A DNA stretch of 64,000 nt from Achromobacter animicus (GCF_902859585.1 NZ_CADIJM010000011.1:1-64000); one strand, 5' to 3'; shown: positions 1 through 9,250, counted from the stretch's first letter. Numbers and translations are program-made. The notes: generated by a model not told the origin, from the sequence alone.

Positions 1-37
1 CGGTTTGCGGCTGGCTTGCCCCGCCGCATGTGGCTCG

Positions 38-56
38 GCGCTCTCCTGGAGAGCGC
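38..56. repeat. 9-bp perfect inverted repeat
   Basis: Two 9-base arms (GCGCTCTCC and GGAGAGCGC) are separated by a single T. There is no T-tract on either side, so it is not a standard intrinsic terminator. A one-base spacing suits a protein-binding palindrome better than an RNA hairpin. Bases 1-118 otherwise contain nothing I can assign. Confidence 0.4.
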
Positions 57-118
57 AATCCACGATACAGGAGACGAGCCGCCTTCCGATTAACGAGCGA
101 CCATAATGTCTAGGGTTA

Positions 119-688
119 TCACTTGTAAAACGTGTGGTATCCCCAGAAAACCGCGATGACCAGCACGACCAGCATCCAGGACCAGCGTGAATTCGAAAGG
201 CCTCGCGCTTCTGGTTCGGGAGGCGGGGGAGGGGGCGCGATCCGGGGCTGTGCCGCCATGTGGTCGATGAAGGACGCGAAGAACTTCTCGATGATCTTCT
301 CGCCGGCCTTCAAGAGAACGCCTTCCCCGCATTCGCCCAGCTTGCCGCCCGCCATGCCCGCCACCGTGTAGGCCACGCGGGTGCCTTGGTCCTTGGTGGT
401 CAGGTTGACCTGCGCCGTGCCGATCGCCAGGCAGGCGGCGCGCCCCTTGCCTTCGAACACCAGCGTGCAGCTGTCGGGGGCGTTCATGTCGGAGAGCAGG
501 ATCTCGCCTTCGTAGTCGGTGTCGATGCCGGCGATCTTGGCGCGCAGCGTGACCGCATATTCGGTCGGACTGCGCATGGCGACTTCGACACACCCGGGAA
601 TGCATTTCTGTAACACTCGCGGGTCGGTCAACGCATCCCATGTCTGGTGCTGCGTCGAAGGAATCCATTGGGCATCGGCAATGCGCAT
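119..688 (-). CDS. CoxG/SRPBCC-family protein with C-terminal membrane anchor
   Basis: This 189-residue protein resembles the CoxG family (carbon monoxide dehydrogenase subunit G-like, SRPBCC/START fold). Family hallmarks are the opening region around residues 10-40 (TWDALTDPRVLQKCIPGC) and the stretch ending GGKLGECGEGVLLKAGEKII. A proline-rich linker (about 150-158) leads to a hydrophobic C-terminal helix, so the domain is probably tethered to the membrane facing the cytoplasm. In CO-oxidisers CoxG anchors the dehydrogenase, but no cox genes are visible here, so the substrate is unknown. I chose the ATG at 688 because AAGGAGA precedes it; an in-frame ATG at 721 lacks such a site. It lies 92 bases downstream of pgi on the same strand. 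Confidence 0.75.
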   Translation of the reverse strand: MRIADAQWIPSTQHQTWDALTDPRVLQKCIPGCVEVAMRSPTEYAVTLRAKIAGIDTDYEGEILLSDMNAPDSCTLVFEGKGRAACLAIGTAQVNLTTKDQGTRVAYTVAGMAGGKLGECGEGVLLKAGEKIIEKFFASFIDHMAAQPRIAPPPPPPEPEARGLSNSRWSWMLVVLVIAVFWGYHTFYK

Positions 689-780
689 GGCTGTCTCCTT
701 GTAGAAACGCTTTATGTGCATTCTGTGCCCAAAAGGCGGGTTTGGCTATCTCGGGGACAAAACCCTGCCGGGCCAGGCGG

Positions 781-2373
781 TCAATCGTGGTTGTCGCGGT
801 CCTGCCGGTCACCTGCCAGCAGCGAGATCCAGTGCCGAGTGGATTGGTCGTGCGACGGCGCCTGCGGTTCGCCATGGAGTTCGCGCAGGATGCCGCTGGC
901 CATCTTCTTGCCGGCTTCGACACCCCATTGGTCGAAAGGGTTGATGCCCCAGACCAGCGCTTGCACGAAGACCTTGTGCTCGTAAAGCGCGAGCAAGGCG
1001 CCGAGCGCCTCGGGCGTCAGGCGTGGAAGCACGATCAACGTCGAGGGCCGGCCGCCCTGATGGTGGCGGTGGCGGGCAAGCCATTGCGCATCGGCTTCCG
1101 GCATACCTTGCGCCTTCAGCGCCGCCTCATCCGCGTCGATCGATGTGCCCCGCAGCAACGTCTGGCGCTGCGCGAGGCAATTGGCCAGCAGCATGGCGTG
1201 TTCCTCGACCCATTGATGGTCGGCTTCGCGGCACATGATGAAATCGACCGCCGCGCCGTCCGTGCCTTGGTGCAGCCACTGGAAGAACGTGTGCTGCCCG
1301 TCCGTGCCCGGCATGCCCCAGACCGAAGGACCGGTGGGCACGCCCACGGGCCGGCCGGCAATATCCACGGATTTGCCGAGCGACTCCATGTCGAGCTGCT
1401 GCAGATAGGGGGCCAGGTATTGCAGGCGGGCGTCGTAGGCGGCAATGCTCAGTGAGCCGTAGCCGAGCACGCTGCGGTTGGCGATGCCGGCCAGCGCGAG
1501 CTGCACCGGGGCGTTGTCGGCGATGTCGGCCTGGGCGAAGTGGTCGTCCATCGCGGCGGCGCCGGCGCGGATGCCCTCGATCACGTCCAGGCCCACGGCC
1601 AGCGCAACCGGCAGGCCGACTGCCGACCAAAGCGAGTAGCGGCCCCCCACCCAGTCCCAGAACTGGAAGGTCTGGTTTTCGGGAATGCCGATCTTGGCCG
1701 CCGCCGCCGGCTTGGCAGTGATGGCGACCACATGGTCGTAAGGATTCTCTATGCCCGCATCGGCCAGCCACTGCACCGCGCGCCGCAGGTTCGCCAGCGT
1801 CTCGGCCGTCGTGAACGACTTGGACGTCACCACCACAAGCGTTTCGCGGGGGTCCATGCCCAGGACTGCGTCCTCGATCGCGTGGCCGTCGATATTGGCG
1901 ACGAACTTGAGGTCACGGCGGCAGCCGTAGCCACCGCACGCGTCTGTGGCCAGGCGCACGCCCCAGTCGCTGCCGCCGATGCCGATATGGATGATGGACT
2001 TCCATTTGCGGTGCGCATCGGCGTCCTGCACGAAGTCGCGCACGCGCTGGTGTTCGTGGGCGACTTCCGCGATAGGCTGACGCGCGCGCAGCATCGTGTG
2101 CCACGCAGCCCGATCCTCGGTCATGTTGACAGGCTCGCCCGCCAGCAAGGCCTTGCGCGCGGTGTCGAAGCCGCGTGCGTGAAGCAGGGCGGCGCCGGCC
2201 TGCCGCGCGGCGGGCGAGTCGACATGCGCGCTCAAGTCAACGGTCAGGTCGGCAGCCTGCACGAGGTGCAGCGCGTCAGTACAAAACGCGCCTTCCAGGA
2301 CGGCTTCGGAAAATGCCTTCCATTCGGGCAGTTGCAGCAGGCTTGCGTGTTCAGCGGGCTTGAAAGGGTGCAT
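781..2373 (-). CDS. pgi: glucose-6-phosphate isomerase
   Basis: Pgi interconverts glucose 6-phosphate and fructose 6-phosphate in the cytoplasm; here it probably also supplies hexose phosphate for nucleotide sugars. The 530-residue length is slightly below the E. coli enzyme. Recognisable family blocks are IHIGIGGSDWG (about 148-158), VVVTSKSFTTAET (about 180-192), the PTGPSVWGMPGTDGQHTFFQ block (about 335-355), and the C-terminal FDQWGVEAGKKMASGI segment carrying the catalytic lysine. The gene is divergent from the glycosyltransferase at 2607. No isomerase fusion or truncation is seen. Confidence 0.97.
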   Translation of the reverse strand: MHPFKPAEHASLLQLPEWKAFSEAVLEGAFCTDALHLVQAADLTVDLSAHVDSPAARQAGAALLHARGFDTARKALLAGEPVNMTEDRAAWHTMLRARQPIAEVAHEHQRVRDFVQDADAHRKWKSIIHIGIGGSDWGVRLATDACGGYGCRRDLKFVANIDGHAIEDAVLGMDPRETLVVVTSKSFTTAETLANLRRAVQWLADAGIENPYDHVVAITAKPAAAAKIGIPENQTFQFWDWVGGRYSLWSAVGLPVALAVGLDVIEGIRAGAAAMDDHFAQADIADNAPVQLALAGIANRSVLGYGSLSIAAYDARLQYLAPYLQQLDMESLGKSVDIAGRPVGVPTGPSVWGMPGTDGQHTFFQWLHQGTDGAAVDFIMCREADHQWVEEHAMLLANCLAQRQTLLRGTSIDADEAALKAQGMPEADAQWLARHRHHQGGRPSTLIVLPRLTPEALGALLALYEHKVFVQALVWGINPFDQWGVEAGKKMASGILRELHGEPQAPSHDQSTRHWISLLAGDRQDRDNHD

Positions 2374-2606
2374 ATTCTTGGGAATGCGTCTTGGTGCTGG
2401 AGTCGAGGCAGCGGGTCGCCCGAATCGTCGCCCGAACTTTCTTGCCGTTGGGAAAGGTCCGCAGTTTAGCTGTTTGGCTAGTGTCTATGCGCGCCCCATT
2501 TTTTTTGTGCGCAACGTATCCGTTCATTTGTAAACCTGTCTGTCTTAAGTTCATTACACAAATGCGTCTGACGCTACAATTCGCCTAACTTTTTAGGCGC
2601 CCTTCC
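2374..2606. promoter_or_regulatory. divergent intergenic region, pgi / WecA-like gene
   Basis: This 233-base AT-rich spacer must hold promoters for both flanking genes. A TACAAT hexamer at 2575-2580 is a plausible -10 for the plus-strand gene. Bases 2583-2596 form a short GCCTAA/TTAGGC hairpin ending just before the start codon, which could influence translation. No operator for a named regulator was recognised. Confidence 0.35.
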
Positions 2607-3710
2607 ATGCTGTACGTCCTCGTAGCGTTCCTGGTTTCGCTCATTTCGACCTTGCTGATCGTTCGCTACCGCGCCTGGCACGATGGACTGACGGCCGATC
2701 ACGATCTTGAAGGGGTGCAGAAGTACCATGCAGTCCCCGTGCCGCGCATCGGCGGCTTGTCCCTGCTTGTTGCTTCCGGCGTGACTTGCGCGTTGGTCGC
2801 CGTGCGCGAACCCGATGTACTCCCGAATCTGGTTCTTTTGCTTGCGGCAGGCATGCCCGCTTTTCTTGGCGGATTTGCCGAGGACCTGACGAAAAGAGTG
2901 AGAGTGCTTGTCCGGCTGGGACTTGCGATGCTCTCGGGTGCTGCAGCGTTTTATCTATTGGGCGCTGAAGTGACGCGTGTCGACATTATCGGCGTGGACT
3001 GGCTGCTGCAATTCGGGGTGATTTCGCTGGTATTTACTTCCGTCGCCATCGGCGGCGCCGCCAATGCGATAAACATTATCGACGGATATAACGGCTTGGC
3101 CGCCGTGGTGTCCGCAATGATATTGGCGGGTTTTGCGTACGTATCGTTTTACCTGGGTGACCGCTTCCTTCTGATTGTTGCCCTGAGCACCTTGGGCGCC
3201 GTCATCGGCTTCCTGGTCTGGAATTTTCCGCACGGCCATATTTTCCTTGGTGATGGTGGCGCATATCTCCTCGGATTCATCATCGGTGAACTGTCCGTAT
3301 TGATGCTCGCGCGGCATCCCTACGTCTCCGCCTGGTTCCCCCTGCTGTTGTGCATCTATCCGGTGTTCGAGACGCTCTTCTCCATCTACCGCAAGAAATT
3401 CCTCCGGGGGCGCTCGCCAGGCGCGCCGGATGGCGTGCACTTGCATATGCTGATCTACAAACGCCTGGTCCGCTGGGCCATCGGTTCGCGTGAAATGCGG
3501 CATCAGACGCAACGTAATTCAATGACGTCGCCGTACCTGTGGCTGCTCTCGTCGCTGGCAGTTATCCCCGCGGTGCTTTTTTGGCAGAATCCCTGGCTGC
3601 TGATGCTGTTTACAGGCATTTTCTCGACGACGTATGTCGTGTTGTACCGCCGCCTGGTTTTGTTCCGAATGCCAAAGTGGATGATCTTGAAGAAAAAGAA
3701 GCGGTCATAA
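2607..3710 (+). CDS. MraY/WecA-family undecaprenyl-phosphate sugar-1-phosphate transferase
   Basis: This polytopic membrane enzyme (367 residues, about ten or eleven hydrophobic segments) transfers a sugar-1-phosphate from a UDP-sugar to undecaprenyl phosphate. That is the priming step for O-antigen or related glycans. Signature motifs are present: GGFAEDLTKRVRV (about 92-104), the NAINIIDGYNGLA block (about 152-164) and HIFLGDGGAYLLGF (about 212-225), corresponding to the metal and substrate motifs of the family. It resembles WbpL/WecA rather than MraY, since it sits next to LPS core genes and not in the division cluster. It is a good candidate primer for the ABC-exported O-chain encoded at 19-42 kb. 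The sugar specificity cannot be read from sequence. Confidence 0.85.
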   Translation: MLYVLVAFLVSLISTLLIVRYRAWHDGLTADHDLEGVQKYHAVPVPRIGGLSLLVASGVTCALVAVREPDVLPNLVLLLAAGMPAFLGGFAEDLTKRVRVLVRLGLAMLSGAAAFYLLGAEVTRVDIIGVDWLLQFGVISLVFTSVAIGGAANAINIIDGYNGLAAVVSAMILAGFAYVSFYLGDRFLLIVALSTLGAVIGFLVWNFPHGHIFLGDGGAYLLGFIIGELSVLMLARHPYVSAWFPLLLCIYPVFETLFSIYRKKFLRGRSPGAPDGVHLHMLIYKRLVRWAIGSREMRHQTQRNSMTSPYLWLLSSLAVIPAVLFWQNPWLLMLFTGIFSTTYVVLYRRLVLFRMPKWMILKKKKRS

Positions 3711-3868
3711 TCCCGATTTGGTGTTCTGCCCCAGCTTGCCCGGAACGGCACGACAAAGGATGCGCTGGCGTGCGCAGCAATTGCCATTGTTGATGTAAAG
3801 TTCCGGCTGCGTTGATCGGTGTCTGCTCTCATCGGGTCGAGCGCGGCTCCCTGCACCAATCCTTGTCC

Positions 3869-4906
3869 ATGCCCACACGAATTCTCATCGTTCGCACGTC
3901 CTCCCTGGGCGACCTTGTCCACATGCTGCCTGCGATCACGGATATCGCCCGGCATGTGCCGGACGCGCAGATCGACTGGGTCGTCGAGGAAGCCTTCGCC
4001 GAGATCCCGTCGTGGCATCCCGCCGTCAACGAAATCATCAAGGTCGCGCACCGGCGCTGGCGTAAGTCGTGGTGGTCTGCCCAAGTGCGCGCCGAGCGGC
4101 GCGCGCTGCGCGAGCGCCTGCGGGCCGTGCGCTACGACGTGGTCCTGGACATGCAGGCCCTGCTGAAATCGGCGTGGCTGGTGCGTCAGACGCAGGGCGT
4201 CAAGCATGGGCTGGACTGGCGGTCCGCGCGCGAGCCGCTGGCCTCGCTGTTCTACAACGTGCGTCATCGCGTCGAATTTTGGCAGCCCGCGGTGATCCGT
4301 CAGCGCAAGCTGGCCGGGCTGACGTTCGGCTATCAGCATGCCGGCTTGCCCGATTTTGGCTTGCAGGCGTTTGCGCGCCAGGCGACCCAGGCGCCCGAGC
4401 CGGTCGTCGAAGTCGGCAGCGGCGGTCTGAACGCCGCCGAGCTGCCGCGGCTGCATCATCTGGACACTGACCGCGGCTATGCGGTGATCATGCCGTCGGC
4501 CAGCCGTGACGACAAACTGTGGCCCGAGGAAGACTGGCGCGTGGTGTTCCGCCGCCTGCGCGAGGCCGGCTGCACGCTGAAGCTGCTGGCCGGCAACGAC
4601 CAGGAAGCCGAGCGCGCCCAGCTGCTGGTGGCCGGCATGGAGGGGGCCGAGGTCATGCCCCGCATGGATCTGTCCGCCGTGGCCAAGCTGCTGGCCGGCG
4701 CCCGCCTGATGGTGGGCCTGGACAGCGGCCTGACGCACCTCTCAGCCGCGCTGGGCCGTCCCACGATCGGCATCTACCGGGCCTCGACGCCCGTGCGCAC
4801 CCCCCTGGTCGGGTCCAACTACACCGCCAGCCTGGGCGACCGCGGCGCCTCGCCGTCGCGCGAGGCCGTCATGGCGTCGGTCGAGCAGGCGCTCGCCGCG
4901 CAGTGA
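3869..4906 (+). CDS. waaC: LPS heptosyltransferase I
   Basis: WaaC adds the first L-glycero-D-manno-heptose to Kdo2-lipid A on the cytoplasmic face of the inner membrane. The 345-residue protein shows the family-9 glycosyltransferase pattern: N-terminal ILIVRTSSLGDLVHMLPA, a central Rossmann fold starting near AVIMPSASRDDKLWPEEDW, and the C-terminal LMVGLDSGLTHLSAALG nucleotide-sugar site. I start at the ATG at 3869 because homologous proteins begin at this beta strand; 19 in-frame codons upstream look unrelated. One base separates its stop from waaA, so the two are probably co-transcribed. Confidence 0.95.
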   Translation: MPTRILIVRTSSLGDLVHMLPAITDIARHVPDAQIDWVVEEAFAEIPSWHPAVNEIIKVAHRRWRKSWWSAQVRAERRALRERLRAVRYDVVLDMQALLKSAWLVRQTQGVKHGLDWRSAREPLASLFYNVRHRVEFWQPAVIRQRKLAGLTFGYQHAGLPDFGLQAFARQATQAPEPVVEVGSGGLNAAELPRLHHLDTDRGYAVIMPSASRDDKLWPEEDWRVVFRRLREAGCTLKLLAGNDQEAERAQLLVAGMEGAEVMPRMDLSAVAKLLAGARLMVGLDSGLTHLSAALGRPTIGIYRASTPVRTPLVGSNYTASLGDRGASPSREAVMASVEQALAAQ

Positions 4907-4907
4907 C

Positions 4908-6197
4908 ATGAACCGCGGCGTCTACACGCTGGGGCTTCGGGCGCTCGCGCCGCTGATCTGGCTATGGATGGCCCGCCGCGCCAAGCGCGCCGGGGGCCGC
5001 TGGGAAATCTTCTCTCCCGAACGCTTTGGGCGCCCTGATCCGGCCACCGTGCTGCCGGACAACCCGGTCTGGATGCATGCCGTCAGTCTGGGCGAGACGC
5101 GAGCCGCGCTGCCGCTCTTGAACGCACTGCTGGCGCGCGGCCTGCCGGTGTTGCTCACGCACACGACGGCGACCGGCCGCGCGGAGGGCGAGCGCCTGTT
5201 CAAGGATGCCATCGCGCGGGGGCAACTGCGGCAGGCATGGCTGCCCTACGATTTTCCGGGCGCGACCCGCCGCTTCCTGGCGGCGCACCGGCCGCGCTGC
5301 GGCCTCTTGATGGAACGCGAGATCTGGCCCAACCTGCTGGCCGCCGCGCGGCAGGCGCGGGTGCCCATGGCGCTGGTCAGCGCGCGTTATTCCGCGTCGT
5401 CGCTGCGCCAGGCGCGCCGGATGGGCCGCGTGATGCGCGAGGCCCTGGCCGGGCTGGACATGGTGTTGGCGCAGACGGCGGAAGATGCCGGGCGGCTCGC
5501 CGAGGCGGGTGCGCCGGCGGCGGTTGTGACCGGCAATCTCAAGTTCGATCTGGTGCTGCCGCCCGCTCAGGTAGAGGCGGGACGCGCGTGGCGGGCACAG
5601 CTCGGGCGCCAGGTGGTTGCGGTCGCCAGCACGCGCGAGGGTGAGGACGCGCCGTTCATCGAGGCGATCAAACGTCAGGCAGCAGCGCGGGGCGCGCCGC
5701 TTTTTTTGTTGATCCCACGTCATCCCCAGCGCTTTGACGAAGCTGCGCGCCTGCTGTCGGACGCGAAATTCGGTTTTGTGCGCCGTTCGGAAGGCACGCT
5801 TGCGCCACCGGACGCCGCCGTGCTGCTTGGGGATTCGCTGGGCGAGATGGCGTTTTATTACGCAGCTTCGGATGTGGCGATCGTGGCGGGCAGCTTTGCG
5901 CCGCTGGGTGGCCAGAACCTGATCGAAGCCTGCGCGGCGGGCGTGCCCGTCATCGTCGGGCCGCACACGTTCAATTTCAAGCAGGCGGCGGAAGACGCCA
6001 TCGAGGCCGGCGCCGCGCTGCGCGCCGAGGATCCGGCGCAGGCGGTGCACGCGGCAATCGCGCTGCTGCGGGACACGCCGCGCAGGCAGCTGGCGAGCAA
6101 GGCCGCGAGGGCTTGGTTCGACCAGCATGCGGGCGCCACCGGGCGGACGATGGATGCGTTGGGACCCTGGCTGGACGGAGCGGCGCCGGGCCGTTAA
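4908..6197 (+). CDS. waaA: 3-deoxy-D-manno-octulosonic acid (Kdo) transferase
   Basis: WaaA (KdtA, family GT30) attaches Kdo to lipid IVA at the inner membrane. The 429-residue length is normal. Visible features are an N-terminal hydrophobic anchor (residues 1-20), the acceptor-site block MHAVSLGETRAALPLL (about 53-68), LMEREIWPNLL (about 130), and the C-terminal GGQNLIEACAAGVPVIVGP CMP-Kdo site (about 336-354). The start lies one base after the waaC stop. The last codons overlap the 3' end of the convergent small gene at 6194-6358. Confidence 0.95.
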   Translation: MNRGVYTLGLRALAPLIWLWMARRAKRAGGRWEIFSPERFGRPDPATVLPDNPVWMHAVSLGETRAALPLLNALLARGLPVLLTHTTATGRAEGERLFKDAIARGQLRQAWLPYDFPGATRRFLAAHRPRCGLLMEREIWPNLLAAARQARVPMALVSARYSASSLRQARRMGRVMREALAGLDMVLAQTAEDAGRLAEAGAPAAVVTGNLKFDLVLPPAQVEAGRAWRAQLGRQVVAVASTREGEDAPFIEAIKRQAAARGAPLFLLIPRHPQRFDEAARLLSDAKFGFVRRSEGTLAPPDAAVLLGDSLGEMAFYYAASDVAIVAGSFAPLGGQNLIEACAAGVPVIVGPHTFNFKQAAEDAIEAGAALRAEDPAQAVHAAIALLRDTPRRQLASKAARAWFDQHAGATGRTMDALGPWLDGAAPGR

Positions 6198-6358
6198 GGC
6201 GTTTTACGCGGCGCCAACGTCACCGCGCCCGGATTCAATTCCTGGCTGAATCGCCGCCCATCGCGGCCTTCGTCTTCGGGCCGGGCGCCCAGCCAGCCTT
6301 GTCCCAGCGCATAGACGCCCAGGTTCGCCAACAGGATCAGGATAAAGAGCACGCGCAT
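6194..6358 (-). CDS. 54-residue hypothetical membrane-anchored protein downstream of coaX
   Basis: An ATG at 6358 opens a 54-codon frame that closes at a TAA overlapping the waaA stop region. The product begins MRVLFILILLANLGVYALG, a single hydrophobic segment that looks like an N-terminal anchor or signal, followed by a polar tail rich in Arg and Glu. It starts 12 bases after the coaX stop, so it is probably the third gene of birA-coaX. Related species often carry a longer SPOR-type protein after coaX; this could be a shortened relic of such an N terminus, but I see no SPOR domain. Function unknown. Confidence 0.55.
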   Translation of the reverse strand: MRVLFILILLANLGVYALGQGWLGARPEDEGRDGRRFSQELNPGAVTLAPRKTP

Positions 6359-6370
6359 GCCGGACCTTCG

Positions 6371-7177
6371 TCAGGGAGTGGTGTTCAAGGTGGCGCGCGC
6401 CACGGCGGCCAATCCGTCCAGGACCGGGTGGTCCAGGTAAACGGGAACCGGCGTGGCGCCGAAGGCCCCGCCCGCGTCAGCCAGCAGCCGTTCGATTTCC
6501 TGGTGGACTTCGGGCCAGCCGCCGCCGGCCGCGTAGATCTGCGGGGTCTGGCCGTAGCGCTGGCGGCCCGCCAGCCATTGGCGCACGACCGCGCCGGCCT
6601 GCGCAGCGGCGATGCCGGAGGCGATGGCCTCGTGCGTGTCGGTGGGATAGGGCACGACCTGGCCGTTGGCGATGGGGAGGTTGGCCGTGCCGTGGGCAAG
6701 CGACGTGCGCATCATGGCCGGGCCGGGCAGGATCAGGCCGCCCGCAAAGACGTTGTCCGGTCCGACGGTGTCGATGGTGGTGGCGGTGCCGAAGCTGGCC
6801 AGCACGAACGGCGGGTGAGTGCCGGGCAGGCGCGACAGCACGCCGAGCAGCGAGGCCCAGCGGTCGGCGCCCAGCTGCGTGGGCGTGCGATAGCTGTTGA
6901 CCAGGCCCAGCGTCGTTGCCTGCGAAGGCGACCAGTTGACGGTGCAGCCGTGCTTTTGCAGGATGGTCGCGATGGCGTCGCCGCGCGCCGCGCCAGCGAC
7001 ATTCACGCCCAGCGCGCGCCGCGGCGGCCGGGGCAGGGCGGCAAGCCAGTCATCCAGCGCGTTCAGGTCCAGGCCGTCGAAGGCGACGGCCGCGGGCTCG
7101 CGCGGCATGTCCGGATTGGTGGCGTCCAGCCAACCCACTTTGAGGCGGCTGTTGCCGGAGTCGATGAGAATAATCAT
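6371..7177 (-). CDS. coaX: type III pantothenate kinase (Baf homologue)
   Basis: CoaX phosphorylates pantothenate in the first step of coenzyme A synthesis; the type III enzyme is not inhibited by CoA. The 268-residue protein has the ASKHA features: [15 protein letters not shown] at the N terminus, [11 protein letters not shown] (about 103-113), the [15 protein letters not shown] phosphate loop (about 123-137) and [13 protein letters not shown] (about 144-156). In Bordetella the homologue is known as Baf (Bvg accessory factor). Its ATG overlaps the birA stop as ATGA, indicating translational coupling. Confidence 0.93.
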   Translation of the reverse strand: MIILIDSGNSRLKVGWLDATNPDMPREPAAVAFDGLDLNALDDWLAALPRPPRRALGVNVAGAARGDAIATILQKHGCTVNWSPSQATTLGLVNSYRTPTQLGADRWASLLGVLSRLPGTHPPFVLASFGTATTIDTVGPDNVFAGGLILPGPAMMRTSLAHGTANLPIANGQVVPYPTDTHEAIASGIAAAQAGAVVRQWLAGRQRYGQTPQIYAAGGGWPEVHQEIERLLADAGGAFGATPVPVYLDHPVLDGLAAVARATLNTTP

Positions 7178-8025
7178 GCTTGGCGTCGAATCGAAATTTC
7201 ACCGACCGAGATCGGTGTGGCGCCCTCGGGCGTTTGCACCAGCAGGCGGCCTTGCTCGTCCACGCCACAGGCGGTGCCGCTTAAAAGAATAGCGCCCTTG
7301 TCCAGCACGTTCACCTTGCGGCCCGCGAGCGCGTCCACCTGGTCGAAGCGCTGTCGGAATGCGCCGAAGCCGTCGCGTTCCAGCGTGCGGACCGCCTCGT
7401 GCCACGCCGCGGCGCTGGCGCAGATCAGGTCTGCAGCCACGGCGGCGCGGTCTGCACCGGCCTGCACCTGCGTCCAGTCCGCAATCTCGCGGCCCAGCGC
7501 CAGCGACAGTTCGGCCGCATCGGCAAGATTGACGCCCATGCCGATCACCACGGTGTAGCCGGTGTCGCGGCCGCCCGGATTGCGGGTGGTCTCGACGAGG
7601 ATGCCCGCCAGCTTGGCGTCGTGCCATTGAATGTCGTTGGACCATTTCATGCACAGGCCATGCGAACCCGGCCCGGCGACGGTGCGCAGCGCTTCGCAGG
7701 CGGCCACGCCGGCAAGCGGCGATAGTGCCGCCAGCTGCATGGCGGGCAGGTGCACGTCAAAGGCGCACGAGAACATCAGCGTGGAGCCCGAGCGGTTCTG
7801 CCACGGGCGGCCCGCGCGGCCGCGGCCGGCATCCTGCTGATGCGTGCCCAAGAGCCAGGGCTTGCCCGCGCCGGCACCGGTGCGCGCGCGCGCCAGCAGG
7901 TCGGCATTGGTCGATCCGGTGCTGCCGGTCCAGGTGACGTCCTGGAAGGCGGGCAGGCGCTGCGCCAGCGTCCGGGCAAGCGTTTCCGGGGCGGGGAGGT
8001 CGATGGGGCAAACGGGGGCGGGCAT
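7174..8025 (-). CDS. birA: biotin--[acetyl-CoA-carboxylase] ligase
   Basis: BirA activates biotin as biotinyl-AMP and attaches it to the carboxyl carrier protein. The 283-residue product has the catalytic core: [14 protein letters not shown] (about 35-48), the [18 protein letters not shown] biotin/ATP loop (about 64-81), and [20 protein letters not shown] (about 126-145) containing the KWPND-type motif in the variant form KWSND. There is no N-terminal winged-helix domain, so it is a ligase only and not a biotin repressor. The ATG at 8025 is preferred over a much longer open frame extending across the divergent gene. Confidence 0.92.
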   Translation of the reverse strand: MPAPVCPIDLPAPETLARTLAQRLPAFQDVTWTGSTGSTNADLLARARTGAGAGKPWLLGTHQQDAGRGRAGRPWQNRSGSTLMFSCAFDVHLPAMQLAALSPLAGVAACEALRTVAGPGSHGLCMKWSNDIQWHDAKLAGILVETTRNPGGRDTGYTVVIGMGVNLADAAELSLALGREIADWTQVQAGADRAAVAADLICASAAAWHEAVRTLERDGFGAFRQRFDQVDALAGRKVNVLDKGAILLSGTACGVDEQGRLLVQTPEGATPISVGEISIRRQA

Positions 8026-8079
8026 GGCCGCGATTGTAGGGCACGCGGGCCGCGCTCGCGGCCGCAGCCCCCCTGCGTT

Positions 8080-8085
8080 TATGAT
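8080..8085 (+). promoter_or_regulatory. -10 hexamer for the mla-type operon
   Basis: TATGAT at 8080-8085 lies 35 bases before the ATG at 8120 and just upstream of a plausible start site. It overlaps an alternative in-frame ATG at 8081, which argues that translation begins at 8120. No strong -35 element is evident. Confidence 0.4.
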
Positions 8086-8119
8086 TGGCGATACATTTTT
8101 GCATCCGCACCCCGACGAC

Positions 8120-9250
8120 ATGCCGCATTCCGCATTGCTTGCGACCGCCGCCGCGCCTTTCCGCCATGAAGGCGGGGTCTGCCACGTCGGCGGCGACTGG
8201 AGCGTCCTGGCGCTGGCCGAGTCGGGCGAAGTGGAACGCAGACGCGCGGCGCTCGCGCGGGCGGCCAAGGAAGGCGCGCGCTGGGACATGCACGCGATCC
8301 ATCGGCTGGACACGATCGGCGCGCTGATCATCTGGCAGGCGTGGGGTGAAAAGCTCCCCGAGCGCGTGCGCTGGGGCGCGGGGCAGCAGGACGTCTTCAA
8401 CGCGCTGGCGATGAACAAGGGCGAGACGCCCGCGCCCGCCGCCAAGCCCGAAACCTGGACATGGGTGCGCGCCATGGGCGGTGCGATCCTGCGGGCCGCT
8501 GAGAACGGCAAGGCGCTGCTCATCATGCTGGGCCAACTGGTGCTGGACGTGGGCGCCATGCTGCGCCGGCCCTGGCTGGGCCCGTGGCGCGAAATCTCCG
8601 CGCAGGTGTACCGGACCGGCGCTCAGGCGCTGGGCATCACGGCGCTGGTGGGCTTTCTGATCGGCGTGGTGCTGTCCTACCTGTCGGCGCAGCAGCTGCA
8701 GATGTTCGGCGCAGACCGCTTCATCGTGCGTCTTCTGGGCGTGTCCATCGTGCGCGAGCTGGGCCCCGTGCTGGCGGCCATTCTGGTGGCCGGGCGTTCG
8801 GGGTCTGCGATCACGGCGCAGATCGGCGTGATGCGGGTCACACAGGAACTGGACGCCATGCTGGTCATGGGCATTTCGCACGGCCAGCGGCTGATCCTGC
8901 CGCGCGTGGTGGCGCTGGCGATCACGATGCCGCTGCTGGTGCTGTGGACCAGCGCGATGGCGCTGCTGGGCGGCATGCTGGCGGCGCAGGCGCAACTGGG
9001 CGTGTCCGCGCAGTGGTTCCTGCAGTCGCTGCCTGATGCGATCACGCTGACCAATTACTGGATCGGCATGCTGAAGGGCGTGACCTTCGGCATCCTGATC
9101 GCGCTCATCGCCTGCCATTTCGGCCTGCGCATCCAACCCAACACCGAAAGCCTCGGCCGCGGCACCACTACGTCGGTGGTTACGTCGATCACGGGCGTGA
9201 TTCTGCTGGATGCGGTGTACGCGGTCATTTTCAGTTCGGTGGGCATCTGA
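8120..9250 (+). CDS. MlaE-type lipid ABC transporter permease with N-terminal STAS (MlaB-like) domain
   Basis: This inner-membrane permease belongs to an MCE/Mla phospholipid transport complex. The 376-residue protein is longer than E. coli MlaE (260). The first 110 residues look like a STAS domain (block MHAIHRLDTIGALIIWQ), the role played by separate MlaB in E. coli. The rest is the permease, with VRELGPVLAAILVAGRSG (about 210-227) being the family hallmark. The start at 8120 is chosen over an in-frame ATG at 8081 because of the -10-like sequence there. The stop overlaps the next start as TGATG. Confidence 0.85.
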   Translation: MPHSALLATAAAPFRHEGGVCHVGGDWSVLALAESGEVERRRAALARAAKEGARWDMHAIHRLDTIGALIIWQAWGEKLPERVRWGAGQQDVFNALAMNKGETPAPAAKPETWTWVRAMGGAILRAAENGKALLIMLGQLVLDVGAMLRRPWLGPWREISAQVYRTGAQALGITALVGFLIGVVLSYLSAQQLQMFGADRFIVRLLGVSIVRELGPVLAAILVAGRSGSAITAQIGVMRVTQELDAMLVMGISHGQRLILPRVVALAITMPLLVLWTSAMALLGGMLAAQAQLGVSAQWFLQSLPDAITLTNYWIGMLKGVTFGILIALIACHFGLRIQPNTESLGRGTTTSVVTSITGVILLDAVYAVIFSSVGI

